This document shows, piece by piece, positions 27,738 to 35,709 of a stretch of 64,000 nt of DNA. Source of the DNA: an uncultured Tropicimonas sp. (GTDB taxonomy: Bacteria > Pseudomonadota > Alphaproteobacteria > Rhodobacterales > Rhodobacteraceae); contig CANLZY010000024.1 of the NCBI GenBank assembly GCA_947495685.1, forward strand, positions 1-64,000, read 5' to 3'. Positions within the stretch are counted from its first letter, which is position 1. Each line of letters opens with the position of its first letter. The notes under the pieces were generated by a model, which ran no database searches, was not told the origin of the DNA, and saw only the letters and a list, made by a program, of their open reading frames with translations. Both the position numbers and the translations under genes were made by a program.

Positions 27738-27838
27738 CTGGGCGCGGGGTGCCTTCGCTCTTTCCCCCTCTACCAGCATGACCTAGTTTGCCCCCAAGAT
27801 CAGAATTCATGTTTACAGCCAAAAAAGGAGACACATAG

Positions 27839-28399
27839 ATGAACCTCAAGATTGCCCTGGCGGCCTGCACGCTGCTGTTCGCAGCCGGCTGTGACACATT
27901 TTCCAAGGATACAACCTTCGCGGAGCGCTCGGAGACTGTTTCGCTGAGCGGGACCGTTGAGTCGGTGGACGAGGTCAACCGGCTGTTCAAGGTTCGCGAT
28001 GGCCGCACCGCGGTTGTCTTCCGCGCCGGCCCGCAGGTGCAGAACCTGGCGCAGCTTTCTGTCGGGGACAAGATCACGCTGGATTATTACGAGTCGATCG
28101 CCGTTGGCATTGCCGACCCGTCTGACCCGGGGACAGCCATCGGCGAAGTGTTCGTGGGCACCGCCATGCCCGGCGAAAAGCCCGGCGGCGGCGCAGTCGG
28201 CATCGCGTCGGCGGTTGTCGAGTTCGTCTCCTACGACGCTGCCACCGAGCGCGCGACGCTCAAGCTGAACGATGGCACGGTCGAAACCGTTGCAGTCGCG
28301 CCGGAAATGCGGGCTTTTGCTGCGGCCAGAACTGCGGGAGACCGCATTGTCGTTGCGGTGGATCGTGCGGTAGCCGTTTCGGTCACGCCGGTCGAGTGA
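27839..28399 (+). CDS. Putative outer-membrane lipoprotein
   Basis: 186 residues. The N terminus MNLKIALAACTLLFAAGC is a type II signal with lipobox LFAAGC, so Cys18 would be lipidated. The mature protein is predicted to be mostly beta: it contains VSLSGTVESVDEVNRLFKVRDG and a second repeat-like segment VEFVSYDAATERATLKLNDG, reminiscent of OB-fold or DUF5666-type repeats. AAGGAG lies 9 bases upstream of the ATG. The function is unknown. It is convergent with the following membrane protein gene. Confidence 0.8.
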   Translation: MNLKIALAACTLLFAAGCDTFSKDTTFAERSETVSLSGTVESVDEVNRLFKVRDGRTAVVFRAGPQVQNLAQLSVGDKITLDYYESIAVGIADPSDPGTAIGEVFVGTAMPGEKPGGGAVGIASAVVEFVSYDAATERATLKLNDGTVETVAVAPEMRAFAAARTAGDRIVVAVDRAVAVSVTPVE

Positions 28400-28422
28400 C
28401 CGCGCCACTCGGATCAAGAAAC

Positions 28423-28452
28423 GGGGGCGGGCGATTGATGTCGCCCACCCCC
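28423..28452. terminator. Possible bidirectional terminator
   Basis: A 12-bp stem with one C-A mismatch (28423-28434 with 28441-28452) and a six-base loop lies between two convergent genes. No T run follows on either side, so the call is tentative. Confidence 0.45.
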
Positions 28453-28554
28453 GGCAGGTGTGTCGCATGATCCGTGAGGCATTCCTGCGTCCGGGCGCGG
28501 TTGGCCGGGACTGATGCGTTCCGCCGGCATGTGGGCCGGGTGACGGCCCCGATC

Positions 28555-28941
28555 CTACTTCTTTTTGGCCGTCTGGGTCTCTTTCACCAGAAACTTGGGC
28601 AGCACGATTTGGGCGATCAGTGCGCCCAGCCAGACCAGCAGCGTGGCAGCCAGCCAGGTCGTGATCCCCTGTATGTGCATCGATGGAAGAACAAGATTGG
28701 TGATCCCGAGGCCGACGAACGTTGTCACCAACGCAACGCCGCCCTGAAGGGCCGGGACATTCTTGGCCGAATATTTCTGGATCAGCGGACCGGCAATCGC
28801 CTCGATGATCGACAAAAGAACGGCGGCAAACAGGATCCCGGTGAAGCCGACCTTGAAGCCCGTCAGCAGGAGGCTGGCAATCAAGAGCCCGATCAGGTTG
28901 GCCAGAGTGAAGATTAGTGCGGAAATCAGCGTTCGAACCAT
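28555..28941 (-). CDS. Small integral membrane protein (YvlD/phage holin 4-like family)
   Basis: 128 residues with four hydrophobic segments: about 5-27, 32-50, 64-84 and 92-115. It ends in a lysine-rich tail. The spacing and the segments VGLGITNLVLP and L-x-G-F-K/T resemble the YvlD / phage_holin_4 family, whose function is poorly defined. AGGGAGG precedes the ATG at 28941. No phage genes are nearby, so it is not evidence of a prophage. Confidence 0.65.
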   Translation of the reverse strand: MVRTLISALIFTLANLIGLLIASLLLTGFKVGFTGILFAAVLLSIIEAIAGPLIQKYSAKNVPALQGGVALVTTFVGLGITNLVLPSMHIQGITTWLAATLLVWLGALIAQIVLPKFLVKETQTAKKK

Positions 28942-29173
28942 GCGGTCCTCCCTGGTTGCTGTTTGATCGCGATACTAGCCGCCGCCGACCTGTATCCAAG
29001 CGAAAAGCCACCGCGCGACGATGAATGCGATGCTTGCACGTGCTCGGGACTGGTCAGGTCAAACTGCACAGGGTTGGCTTGGTTCTTTGGCCACGTCGGA
29101 CTAGAAATGGCGAGCCACTTTGCCTTGATCGGCTCGACGGCATCGCCTGACCTGCAAGGAAGACCTCCTCCTG

Positions 29174-30259
29174 ATGCCCAATGCGCGCCTGTTCAATCTC
29201 GTTCTGGGGCTCGCCCTGGCCATCATGATCGGCTGGCTGCTGGTGATCGGCAAGAACATCCTGCTCCCGGTCTTCACTGCCGTGATCTCGGTCTACATCC
29301 TCAACTCCTGCGTGTCGGCCATCAGCCGGCAACCTGTCGTCGGGCGGTTGCCTGCCTGGGCGTTGCGGGTGATCGTGCTGCTGGCATTCACCGCAGTCAT
29401 TCTCGGGATCGTCCTCGTGGTCTCCACGACGGTCAACCAACTGTTGAATGTGGCGCCGACTTATCAAGAGAACCTTGAAGGCCTGCTGACCCGGGCGACG
29501 ACCTATGTTGGCATTCGGACCAACCCGACATGGGAAGAGATCCGCGCCGCAACTGTCGGACGGGTCGATATGCAGGCCTTGCTGGCAGGTTTGTTGGGGT
29601 CGTTGACCAGTATCGGTGGTGCGATCTTCCTTGTTGTTGTCTACGCGGGCTTCCTGTTCAGCGAGCGTGGTAGCCTTCCGAAGAAGCTCGAAGCGGCCCT
29701 GCCGCGTGGTCGTGCCATTCGGGCGTTCGAGATCCTGACGGATATCAACGCGCGGATCGGTGACTACCTGGCGGTCAAAACGCTGATCAATGTGATCCTC
29801 GGGGTGATTTCCTATTTGATCCTCTGGGGGATGAACGTCGATTTCGCGCTGTTCTGGGCGGTGGTCATAGGCCTGATGAACTACATCCCCTATGTCGGGT
29901 CGCTGATTGGTGTGGCGTTTCCGGTTGTGCTGTCGCTGGCGCAATTCGGGTCGGTGGCAACCACGCTGGCCCTTGGTGCGCTGCTGACAATTGCGCAGAC
30001 CTATGTCGGCAACGTGCTGGAGCCCCGCATGATTGGACGGCAGCTGAACCTCTCGCCCTTCGTGGTGCTGTTGGCGCTGTCGATATGGGCGACATTGTGG
30101 GGTGTGCCAGGGGCGATTCTGGCTGTTCCCATGACCTCCATGATCGCCATCATCTGTGCTGCCTTCCCGGCAACACGATTCATCGCGATCATGCTGTCCG
30201 AAAAGATCGGGGACACGCCGGTGGACAGGTCCGCTGATCCGAACAAGACACTTCCATGA
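29174..30259 (+). CDS. AI-2E family transporter
   Basis: 361 residues with about eight membrane segments. Family features include the N-terminal pair of helices, the amphipathic middle region (TTVNQLLNVAPTYQENL) and the C-terminal LMNYIPYVGSLIGVAFPVVL, GNVLEPRMIGRQLNLSP and LWGVPGAILAVP segments. These are hallmarks of the AI-2E/PerM family, which includes the autoinducer exporter TqsA and Na+/H+ antiporters. The substrate cannot be deduced. A long intergenic region follows it. Confidence 0.9.
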   Translation: MPNARLFNLVLGLALAIMIGWLLVIGKNILLPVFTAVISVYILNSCVSAISRQPVVGRLPAWALRVIVLLAFTAVILGIVLVVSTTVNQLLNVAPTYQENLEGLLTRATTYVGIRTNPTWEEIRAATVGRVDMQALLAGLLGSLTSIGGAIFLVVVYAGFLFSERGSLPKKLEAALPRGRAIRAFEILTDINARIGDYLAVKTLINVILGVISYLILWGMNVDFALFWAVVIGLMNYIPYVGSLIGVAFPVVLSLAQFGSVATTLALGALLTIAQTYVGNVLEPRMIGRQLNLSPFVVLLALSIWATLWGVPGAILAVPMTSMIAIICAAFPATRFIAIMLSEKIGDTPVDRSADPNKTLP

Positions 30260-30681
30260 CCGAATCTCCTGCGAAGGCCCTCGAATGGTCCAGAGCGCGC
30301 GTAGGTTGTCGGGCGGTGTCTGCACGGCATTCAAGGCCCCCGACATTCAGGTGCTGTTGGCGGTGACGGTTTCTGTCCACCAGACCGGAACGTGCCGCGA
30401 GTTGTTCAGACCCGGCATCCGATTGCTCGTGGCAAGGTCGCGGGCATTCGCCGGCCACTTCACCAATCGCGCGCCGAGCTAGGGCCAGGTCCGCAAGGAC
30501 CCGATCAGTTAGTCCGAAGAAAAAGTATCTAAAAACAAGACACACGAAGGGCGCTGTCCTGGTGTCTGCGCCACGTTGGCGCGCAGATCAGAATTGGTTT
30601 GATCCCAAAATCGAGCGATTTTGCAGTTTTTTCTTGCCGAAACCGGTTTCGTAACGTTTCGTTGCCGTGGGGAGAGACTCA
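30260..30681. other. Intergenic region upstream of the lacI-type regulator
   Basis: About 420 bases without a credible gene. The last 150 bases become AT-richer (stretches of A and T at about 30515-30535 and 30605-30635) and hold the palindrome listed separately, so this is where the regulator promoter should lie. Confidence 0.55.
30638..30651. promoter_or_regulatory. LacI-type operator palindrome
   Basis: CGAAACCGGTTTCG is a perfect 14-bp palindrome with the central CG step typical of LacI/GalR operators. It lies 30 bases before the start codon of the LacI-family gene, so autoregulation and control of the downstream transport operon are likely. Confidence 0.8.
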
Positions 30682-31791
30682 ATGGCAACCTTGGCGGCAC
30701 GAAAGTCAGATTTTCCGGGAAGGCGACCTCGCGTCACCATTTCGGATGTCGCTGACAAGCTGGGCCTGACCAAGGGAACTGTCTCCCGGGCGTTGAACGA
30801 TTACCCCGACATCTCCGAAAGCACCCGAAAACGGGTTCGTCACGTGGCCGAATCGATGGGGTACCGTCCGTTGAGCCATGCGCAGGCCATCCGGACCGGA
30901 ATGGTCCGGTCCGTCGGTCTGGTTCTGCAGACCAACCAGCACGACGGTCACCGACCGTTCCTGGCGAATTTCCTGGCGGGCATCAGCGAAGCCACCTCGG
31001 CCGCCGACTGGACGATGACCATGGCAACCGCGTCGTCCGACACGGACACACAACGCTTGCTCGCCAAGCTGGTCGAAGAACACAAGGCCGACGGCTTCAT
31101 CCTGCCCCGGACCTACATGGACGACCCAAGGATCGAGTTCCTGAAGCGAAACGGTGTGCCGTTCGTGTTGTTCGGGCGCACCGACAACCCCGACGGCTGC
31201 GCCTGGTTCGACATCGAAAGCGAAGTTGCAATGGAGGAGGCGGTCTGCATCCTCTACGGATTGGGACATCGTCGCATCGGGTTTGTTCCGGGCCGCGAGG
31301 GCTACACCTTCTCGGAACTGCGGCATGGCGGCTTTCTGTCTGGCCTTCAAATGTGCGGGTTGGAACCTGACCCGGACCTGATCGGTCCATCCGCGCTGAA
31401 CCACGAGGCGGGCGCGGAATCGACCCGAATACTGCTGCACCGCGAGGCGCCACCCACCGCAATCATCTATTCCGTCGATCGGGCGGCGCTTGGCGCCTAT
31501 GTGGCGACCAACGAACTGGGGTTGGCCATAGGTCAGGACCTGTCAGTGGTTGCCTATGACGGCGTGCCAGAAGGCGCGTTGCTGAATCCGCCACTGTCCA
31601 CCTTCTCGGTGGACATGCACGAGGCCGGTGTCCAGCTGTCCAATCTTCTCATTCGCAGGATCGGCGGCGAATCCGTTGAAGCCCTGCGTGAACTGGGCCG
31701 TGCCCGGTTCCTGTCCCGTGGATCCCACGGTCAACCAAGAATGTCCTCGGCGGAACTGTCCCGCCGGGTGCGAGCAAACCTGAATACCTAA
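30682..31791 (+). CDS. LacI-family transcriptional regulator of the glycoside operon
   Basis: 369 residues. The N-terminal LacI helix-turn-helix reads VTISDVADKLGLTKGTVSRAL near 18-38, with the hinge segment SMGYRPLSHAQAIRTG. A periplasmic-binding-like effector domain follows (SVGLVLQTN, VPFVLFGRTD, GLGHRRIGFVPG, SVVAYDG). A purine-rich GGGGAGA precedes the ATG at 30682. It starts the same-strand run that includes the transporter, hydrolase and glycerate kinase; the binding-protein gene begins 12 bases after its stop. By position it resembles aglR of alpha-glucoside operons. Confidence 0.92.
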   Translation: MATLAARKSDFPGRRPRVTISDVADKLGLTKGTVSRALNDYPDISESTRKRVRHVAESMGYRPLSHAQAIRTGMVRSVGLVLQTNQHDGHRPFLANFLAGISEATSAADWTMTMATASSDTDTQRLLAKLVEEHKADGFILPRTYMDDPRIEFLKRNGVPFVLFGRTDNPDGCAWFDIESEVAMEEAVCILYGLGHRRIGFVPGREGYTFSELRHGGFLSGLQMCGLEPDPDLIGPSALNHEAGAESTRILLHREAPPTAIIYSVDRAALGAYVATNELGLAIGQDLSVVAYDGVPEGALLNPPLSTFSVDMHEAGVQLSNLLIRRIGGESVEALRELGRARFLSRGSHGQPRMSSAELSRRVRANLNT

Positions 31792-31803
31792 GGGAGGTAC
31801 ACA

Positions 31804-33153
31804 ATGTCCAAAAACACCAGACTTCTGACCGGCACGGCGCTTGCGTTGCTCATGTCCGGCCTGGGCGCCAACGCCGACTCGATCCGGTTCTGGACAACCG
31901 AGGAGCAGCCCGAGCGGCTTGCCAAGCAGCAGGAAATGGCTGCGGCCTTCACCGCCGAATCCGGTGTGGAAGTCGAGGTTATCCCGGTATCCGAGAAGGA
32001 TCTGGCGACCCGTGCAACGGCCGCCTACGCTGCCGGCGACCTGCCGGACGTGATCTATCACCCGCTGGTGAACACGCTGCCCTGGGCCGAGGACGGAATC
32101 CTCGACACGGACGCTGCGACCGAGGTTCTGGAAAGCCTGGGCCGTGACACCTTTGCTGCCGGGTCCATCGAAATGGCCACCGTTGAAGGTGGCGGCGTTG
32201 CGGCGGTTCCGGTTGATGGCTGGACGCAGATGATCGTCTACCGCAAGGACAAGTTCGACGAAGCCGGTCTGGAAGCCCCGACTACCTATGCGGCCGTCAT
32301 TGCTGCGCTCGAAAAGCTGCACAACCCGCCAGAGATGTACGGGTTTGTCGCCCCGACCAAGGTCGACGAGTCCTTCATGAGCCAGGTTCTCGAGCATGTC
32401 TTCCTCGCCAACGGTGTGTCGCCGGTGGGTCCCGACGGCTTTATGCCGCTGGATGAAGCCAAGACCATCGAGGTTCTCGACTTCTACAAGGCCATCGTCG
32501 AAGCGTCGCCCAAGGGCGAGTTGTACTGGAAGCAGTCCCGCGAGATGTATTTCGCCGGCCAAGCTGCCATGATCATCTGGTCTCCGTTCATCCTCGATGA
32601 ACTGGCCGGCCTGCGCGACTCCGCTCCGCCGACCATCAACGACGACCCGACCTCCTCGGAGCTGGCCTCCCTGACCGGCGTCGTGACCACCTTTGCCGGC
32701 CCGTCGAACCCTGATGGCGCTGCCTGGGGTGACACCCGCTACTTCGGCATCACCAACGACGCCGACACCGATGCGGCGATGGACTTCGTGAAATATTCGA
32801 TGGACGAGGGCTACACCCAGACGCTGTCGATTGCGCCCGAAGGCAAGTTCCCGGTCCGCAAGGGCACCGCGGACGACGCCGAGAAGTTCACCATGGCATG
32901 GTCGAAGCTGCCTGTCGGCGTCGATCGCAAGGCACCGCTCTCCGAGCTCTATGCTCCGGAAATGATCGGTGAGATCGTCGGTGGTCTGGATGTTGCCCAG
33001 CGTTGGGGCGTCAAGGACGGTCAGCTGGCGCTGGCCTCCAAGATGATCAACAGCCAGACTTTCAACCGTCTGGTACGCGAGTACATCGACGGCGAACGTG
33101 ACGCCGCCGCGACTGTTGCGGCCCTGAACGACGAACTCGGCAAGATCGAATAA
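31804..33153 (+). CDS. Carbohydrate ABC transporter substrate-binding protein (AglE-like)
   Basis: 449 residues with a signal peptide (about 1-24, ending ANA). It is a family 1 extracellular binding protein: SIRFWTTEEQPERLAKQQEMA near the mature N terminus, AAYAAGDLPDVIYHP, and VPVDGWTQMIVYRKDKFDEAGLEAPTTY split over residues 139-166. GGGAGG lies upstream of the ATG. The gene order SBP-permease-permease-hydrolase-ATPase is that of aglEFGAK. The ligand is inferred to be a glycosylglycerate or similar glycoside from the GH63 hydrolase and glycerate kinase downstream. Confidence 0.9.
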   Translation: MSKNTRLLTGTALALLMSGLGANADSIRFWTTEEQPERLAKQQEMAAAFTAESGVEVEVIPVSEKDLATRATAAYAAGDLPDVIYHPLVNTLPWAEDGILDTDAATEVLESLGRDTFAAGSIEMATVEGGGVAAVPVDGWTQMIVYRKDKFDEAGLEAPTTYAAVIAALEKLHNPPEMYGFVAPTKVDESFMSQVLEHVFLANGVSPVGPDGFMPLDEAKTIEVLDFYKAIVEASPKGELYWKQSREMYFAGQAAMIIWSPFILDELAGLRDSAPPTINDDPTSSELASLTGVVTTFAGPSNPDGAAWGDTRYFGITNDADTDAAMDFVKYSMDEGYTQTLSIAPEGKFPVRKGTADDAEKFTMAWSKLPVGVDRKAPLSELYAPEMIGEIVGGLDVAQRWGVKDGQLALASKMINSQTFNRLVREYIDGERDAAATVAALNDELGKIE

Positions 33154-33163
33154 GCCAAGACCC

Positions 33164-33189
33164 GGCCTCGGGGCAGTCGCCCCGGGGCC
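33164..33189 (+). terminator. Stem-loop between binding protein and first permease
   Basis: An 11-bp stem (33164-33174 with 33179-33189, one G-T wobble) with loop AGTC lies 11 bases after the binding protein stop. No T run follows. It is placed like the malE-malF intergenic stem-loop and probably protects the upstream message so that the binding protein is made in excess. Confidence 0.75.
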
Positions 33190-33246
33190 ACCGCAACCCT
33201 TCAATGGCCGGTCGCGTTCGCGGCACCGGGCTGGCGGAGCTTACCC

Positions 33247-34494
33247 ATGACAACCGCAGTACCACCGAAGGGCACAGGGCCGCTCGCGAGACGCGAAGCA
33301 CGCCTGGCCTGGGGGCTTCTGTTCCCCACGATCTTCAGCGTGGCGATGGTCATCGTCCTGCCCCTGCTGTCGATCTTCTGGATTTCATTCAAACCGATCG
33401 GCCTTGCCGACCTGCGCCCGCCGGTTCCGGTGGCACGGGAACAGCTGCGTGGCAAGCCTGCCGCCGCCGGTGACCTGGCCACGATCGAATACCGCCTGCG
33501 CAATTCCAGCCAGGACCAGGTGATCGAGGGTGTCACCCTGATCGATCGCTGGGCCCCCGGCATCAAGGTCGTCAGTGACCTGCCCGAGGGATGCGCCCTG
33601 ACGGGCACCGAGTTCTTCTGCGACTTCGGCACCATCGATCCGAAATACAACAACAAGATGCAGATCGACGTCGAGGTCGGGCAGGCGTTCTTCGATTGGG
33701 GAGGCGATCCCAAGGAGAGCGAGCCGGTTCTGACTGGCAGCGCCGATTTTGTCCTGACCAACAGCGATTTCACGCTGGAGAACTTCCGGCGCGTCTTTGA
33801 CGGCAGCGAGTTCTGGGGCGTCTTCGGCGTGACGCTGGCCTACACGGTGTTCGGCACCGTCGGGGCGATCGTCGTGGGGCTGTTCGCGGCGCTTCTGCTG
33901 AACCGTGAATTCCGCGGTCAGGGTGTCCTGCGAGGCCTTTACCTGTTTCCGTACGTTGCGCCGGTCATCGCGGTCGCCTTTACCTGGGTCACGTTGTTCG
34001 ACCCGACGTCCGGATCGGCCAACGAGTTGCTGATCCGTATGGGGGTGACCGACGAAGGCATCAATTTCTTCGGTCAGAAGCCGCTCGCGCTCATTATGGT
34101 GATCGTGTTCGAGATCTGGCGCTATTTCCCGCTGTCGTTCCTGTTCATCCTGGCGCGTCTGCAATCGATCGACACCGACATGTACGAAGCCGCGGACATG
34201 GATGGCGCGAGCCCGTTCCAGAAATTCTGGTACCTCAGCATGCCGATGCTGCTCGGCATCCTCTCGGTCGTCTTCCTGCTGCGGTTCATCTGGACCTTCA
34301 ACAAGTTCGACGACATCTTCCTGCTCACCGGTGGCAACGCCGGCACCCGGACGCTCACCGTGAACGTCTACGAGCAGGCCTTCGCGATCTCGAATATCGG
34401 CGCAGGTGCCGCGGTGGCGGTCATCATCTTCGGATGCCTGCTGATCTTCTCGATCTTCTTCTTCAAGTTCATCAGCCGTGAGGAGGGATTGTAA
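33247..34494 (+). CDS. Sugar ABC permease (AglF-like) with inserted DUF11-like periplasmic domain
   Basis: 415 residues, longer than the usual 290-340. The first membrane span (about 22-47) is followed by a periplasmic insert of about 125 residues. Residues 77-146 resemble a DUF11-type beta-sandwich: IEYRLRNSSQD, then VTLIDRWAPGIKVVSDLP, EGCALTGTEFFC and FGTIDP, with Cys116 and Cys125 positioned to form a disulfide. The remaining part is a normal MalF-type permease with five spans and the EAA loop YEAADMDGASPFQKFWYLSMP. The stop overlaps the next permease start (TAATG). The insert may contact the binding protein or the cell envelope; this is inference. Confidence 0.88.
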   Translation: MTTAVPPKGTGPLARREARLAWGLLFPTIFSVAMVIVLPLLSIFWISFKPIGLADLRPPVPVAREQLRGKPAAAGDLATIEYRLRNSSQDQVIEGVTLIDRWAPGIKVVSDLPEGCALTGTEFFCDFGTIDPKYNNKMQIDVEVGQAFFDWGGDPKESEPVLTGSADFVLTNSDFTLENFRRVFDGSEFWGVFGVTLAYTVFGTVGAIVVGLFAALLLNREFRGQGVLRGLYLFPYVAPVIAVAFTWVTLFDPTSGSANELLIRMGVTDEGINFFGQKPLALIMVIVFEIWRYFPLSFLFILARLQSIDTDMYEAADMDGASPFQKFWYLSMPMLLGILSVVFLLRFIWTFNKFDDIFLLTGGNAGTRTLTVNVYEQAFAISNIGAGAAVAVIIFGCLLIFSIFFFKFISREEGL

Positions 34495-35708
34495 TGGGCG
34501 CACTTCGCAAGGGAAGCGTCGTCGGACCGGTCATTGGTATCCTCTGGCTCTTTGTCATCGCCACAACCGTGGCTGTCACGATGTCCTTTATCACCGGCAA
34601 CGGCTTCCGGCCCGGGTTGCTGGGGTGCGTGGTCATCGGGATCGCGCTCGGACTGGCCGCACTCAAGTTCAACCATCGTCTTGGCCTGATCGGCGGCACG
34701 GCAATCGCGGCCTTTGCGCTGTCGATGCTGGGGCAGGGTCCGGTCCTGGTGAGCGAGACAGTATCCACCGCGCAGATCGCGCTGACCTCCCTGTTCGTGG
34801 GGATCGGCGCCGGCTGGCCAATGCAGTGGATGCTGTCCGGCCACCCGATGGGAGACATGACGCGACACGAGTTCGAAGAGCTCGTCATCAGCTTCCTCAC
34901 CGGCTTCGGCTACGTCTTCTTCACCGCCATCGTGATCATCCCCTTCTACGTGATGGTGATGACCTCGCTGAAATCGCAGCAGGCGCTGTTGCAGAATCCG
35001 CTCGACTTCACGCTCGACTGGAGCAAGGGCTGGGGCCTGTTCCGCAGCTATGTCGAGCTGTTCCGTGACTTCGGCTTCGGCAGCTACCTCGCGACGTCGA
35101 TGATCGTCTCGCTGATCACGGTCTTCGTGACACTGCTGTTCTCGGTGCCCGGCGCCTATGCTGTCGCCCGGTTGCGGTTCAAGGGCCGCGCGGCGTTTTC
35201 CCGCTCGATCCTGCTGATCTACATGGTGCCGATGATCGTGGTTGCCCTGCCGATCTACATCATCTTCTCGATGACGGGTCTGCGGAACTCGATCTTCGGC
35301 CTGGTGCTGATCTACCCGGTCACGACGATCCCGGTGTCGCTCTACATGTTGCAGGGCTATTTCCGGGGCCTTCCCGGCGAGGTCGAGGAAGCCGGGCTGA
35401 TGGACGGGCTGTCGCGGCTTGCCGTGATCTGGAAGATCACCTTGCCTCTCAGCCTGCCGGCGATGGCCTCGGTGTCGCTCTATGTCTTCATGATCGCCTG
35501 GAACGAATTCCTGCTGGCCTTCATGCTGCTGGACGATCCGTCGAAGTTCACCCTGACACGGGGTGTGGCGATGCTGAACTCCTCCGAAGTGCCACGACAA
35601 CACCTGATGGCCGGCGCCGTGATTGCCACGTTGCCCATCATGGTGCTGTTCCTCGGCTTGGAAAAATTCATGACGAAGGGCCTGACGGCAGGCTCGGTCA
35701 AGGGATAG
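34494..35708 (+). CDS. Sugar ABC permease (AglG-like) with N-terminal membrane extension
   Basis: 404 residues. The C-terminal 280 residues are a standard MalG-type permease with the EAA loop EEAGLMDGLSRLAVIWKITL. The first 125 residues hold three or four additional hydrophobic segments (about 10-32, 41-57, 64-80 and 91-108). Long N termini also occur in AglG proteins, so this may be a subfamily feature and not unique. It overlaps the preceding permease by one base and is followed by the hydrolase after one base, so translation is likely coupled. Confidence 0.88.
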   Translation: MGALRKGSVVGPVIGILWLFVIATTVAVTMSFITGNGFRPGLLGCVVIGIALGLAALKFNHRLGLIGGTAIAAFALSMLGQGPVLVSETVSTAQIALTSLFVGIGAGWPMQWMLSGHPMGDMTRHEFEELVISFLTGFGYVFFTAIVIIPFYVMVMTSLKSQQALLQNPLDFTLDWSKGWGLFRSYVELFRDFGFGSYLATSMIVSLITVFVTLLFSVPGAYAVARLRFKGRAAFSRSILLIYMVPMIVVALPIYIIFSMTGLRNSIFGLVLIYPVTTIPVSLYMLQGYFRGLPGEVEEAGLMDGLSRLAVIWKITLPLSLPAMASVSLYVFMIAWNEFLLAFMLLDDPSKFTLTRGVAMLNSSEVPRQHLMAGAVIATLPIMVLFLGLEKFMTKGLTAGSVKG

Positions 35709-35709
35709 A

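Noticed and set aside
28555-28941. Phage holin marking a prophage
   Set aside because: No other phage genes, integrase or attachment sites are nearby; the family includes ordinary chromosomal membrane proteins.
30260-30560. Short frames in the gap before the lacI-type gene as small genes
   Set aside because: No ribosome binding site, no hydrophobic or conserved pattern; the sequence looks non-coding.
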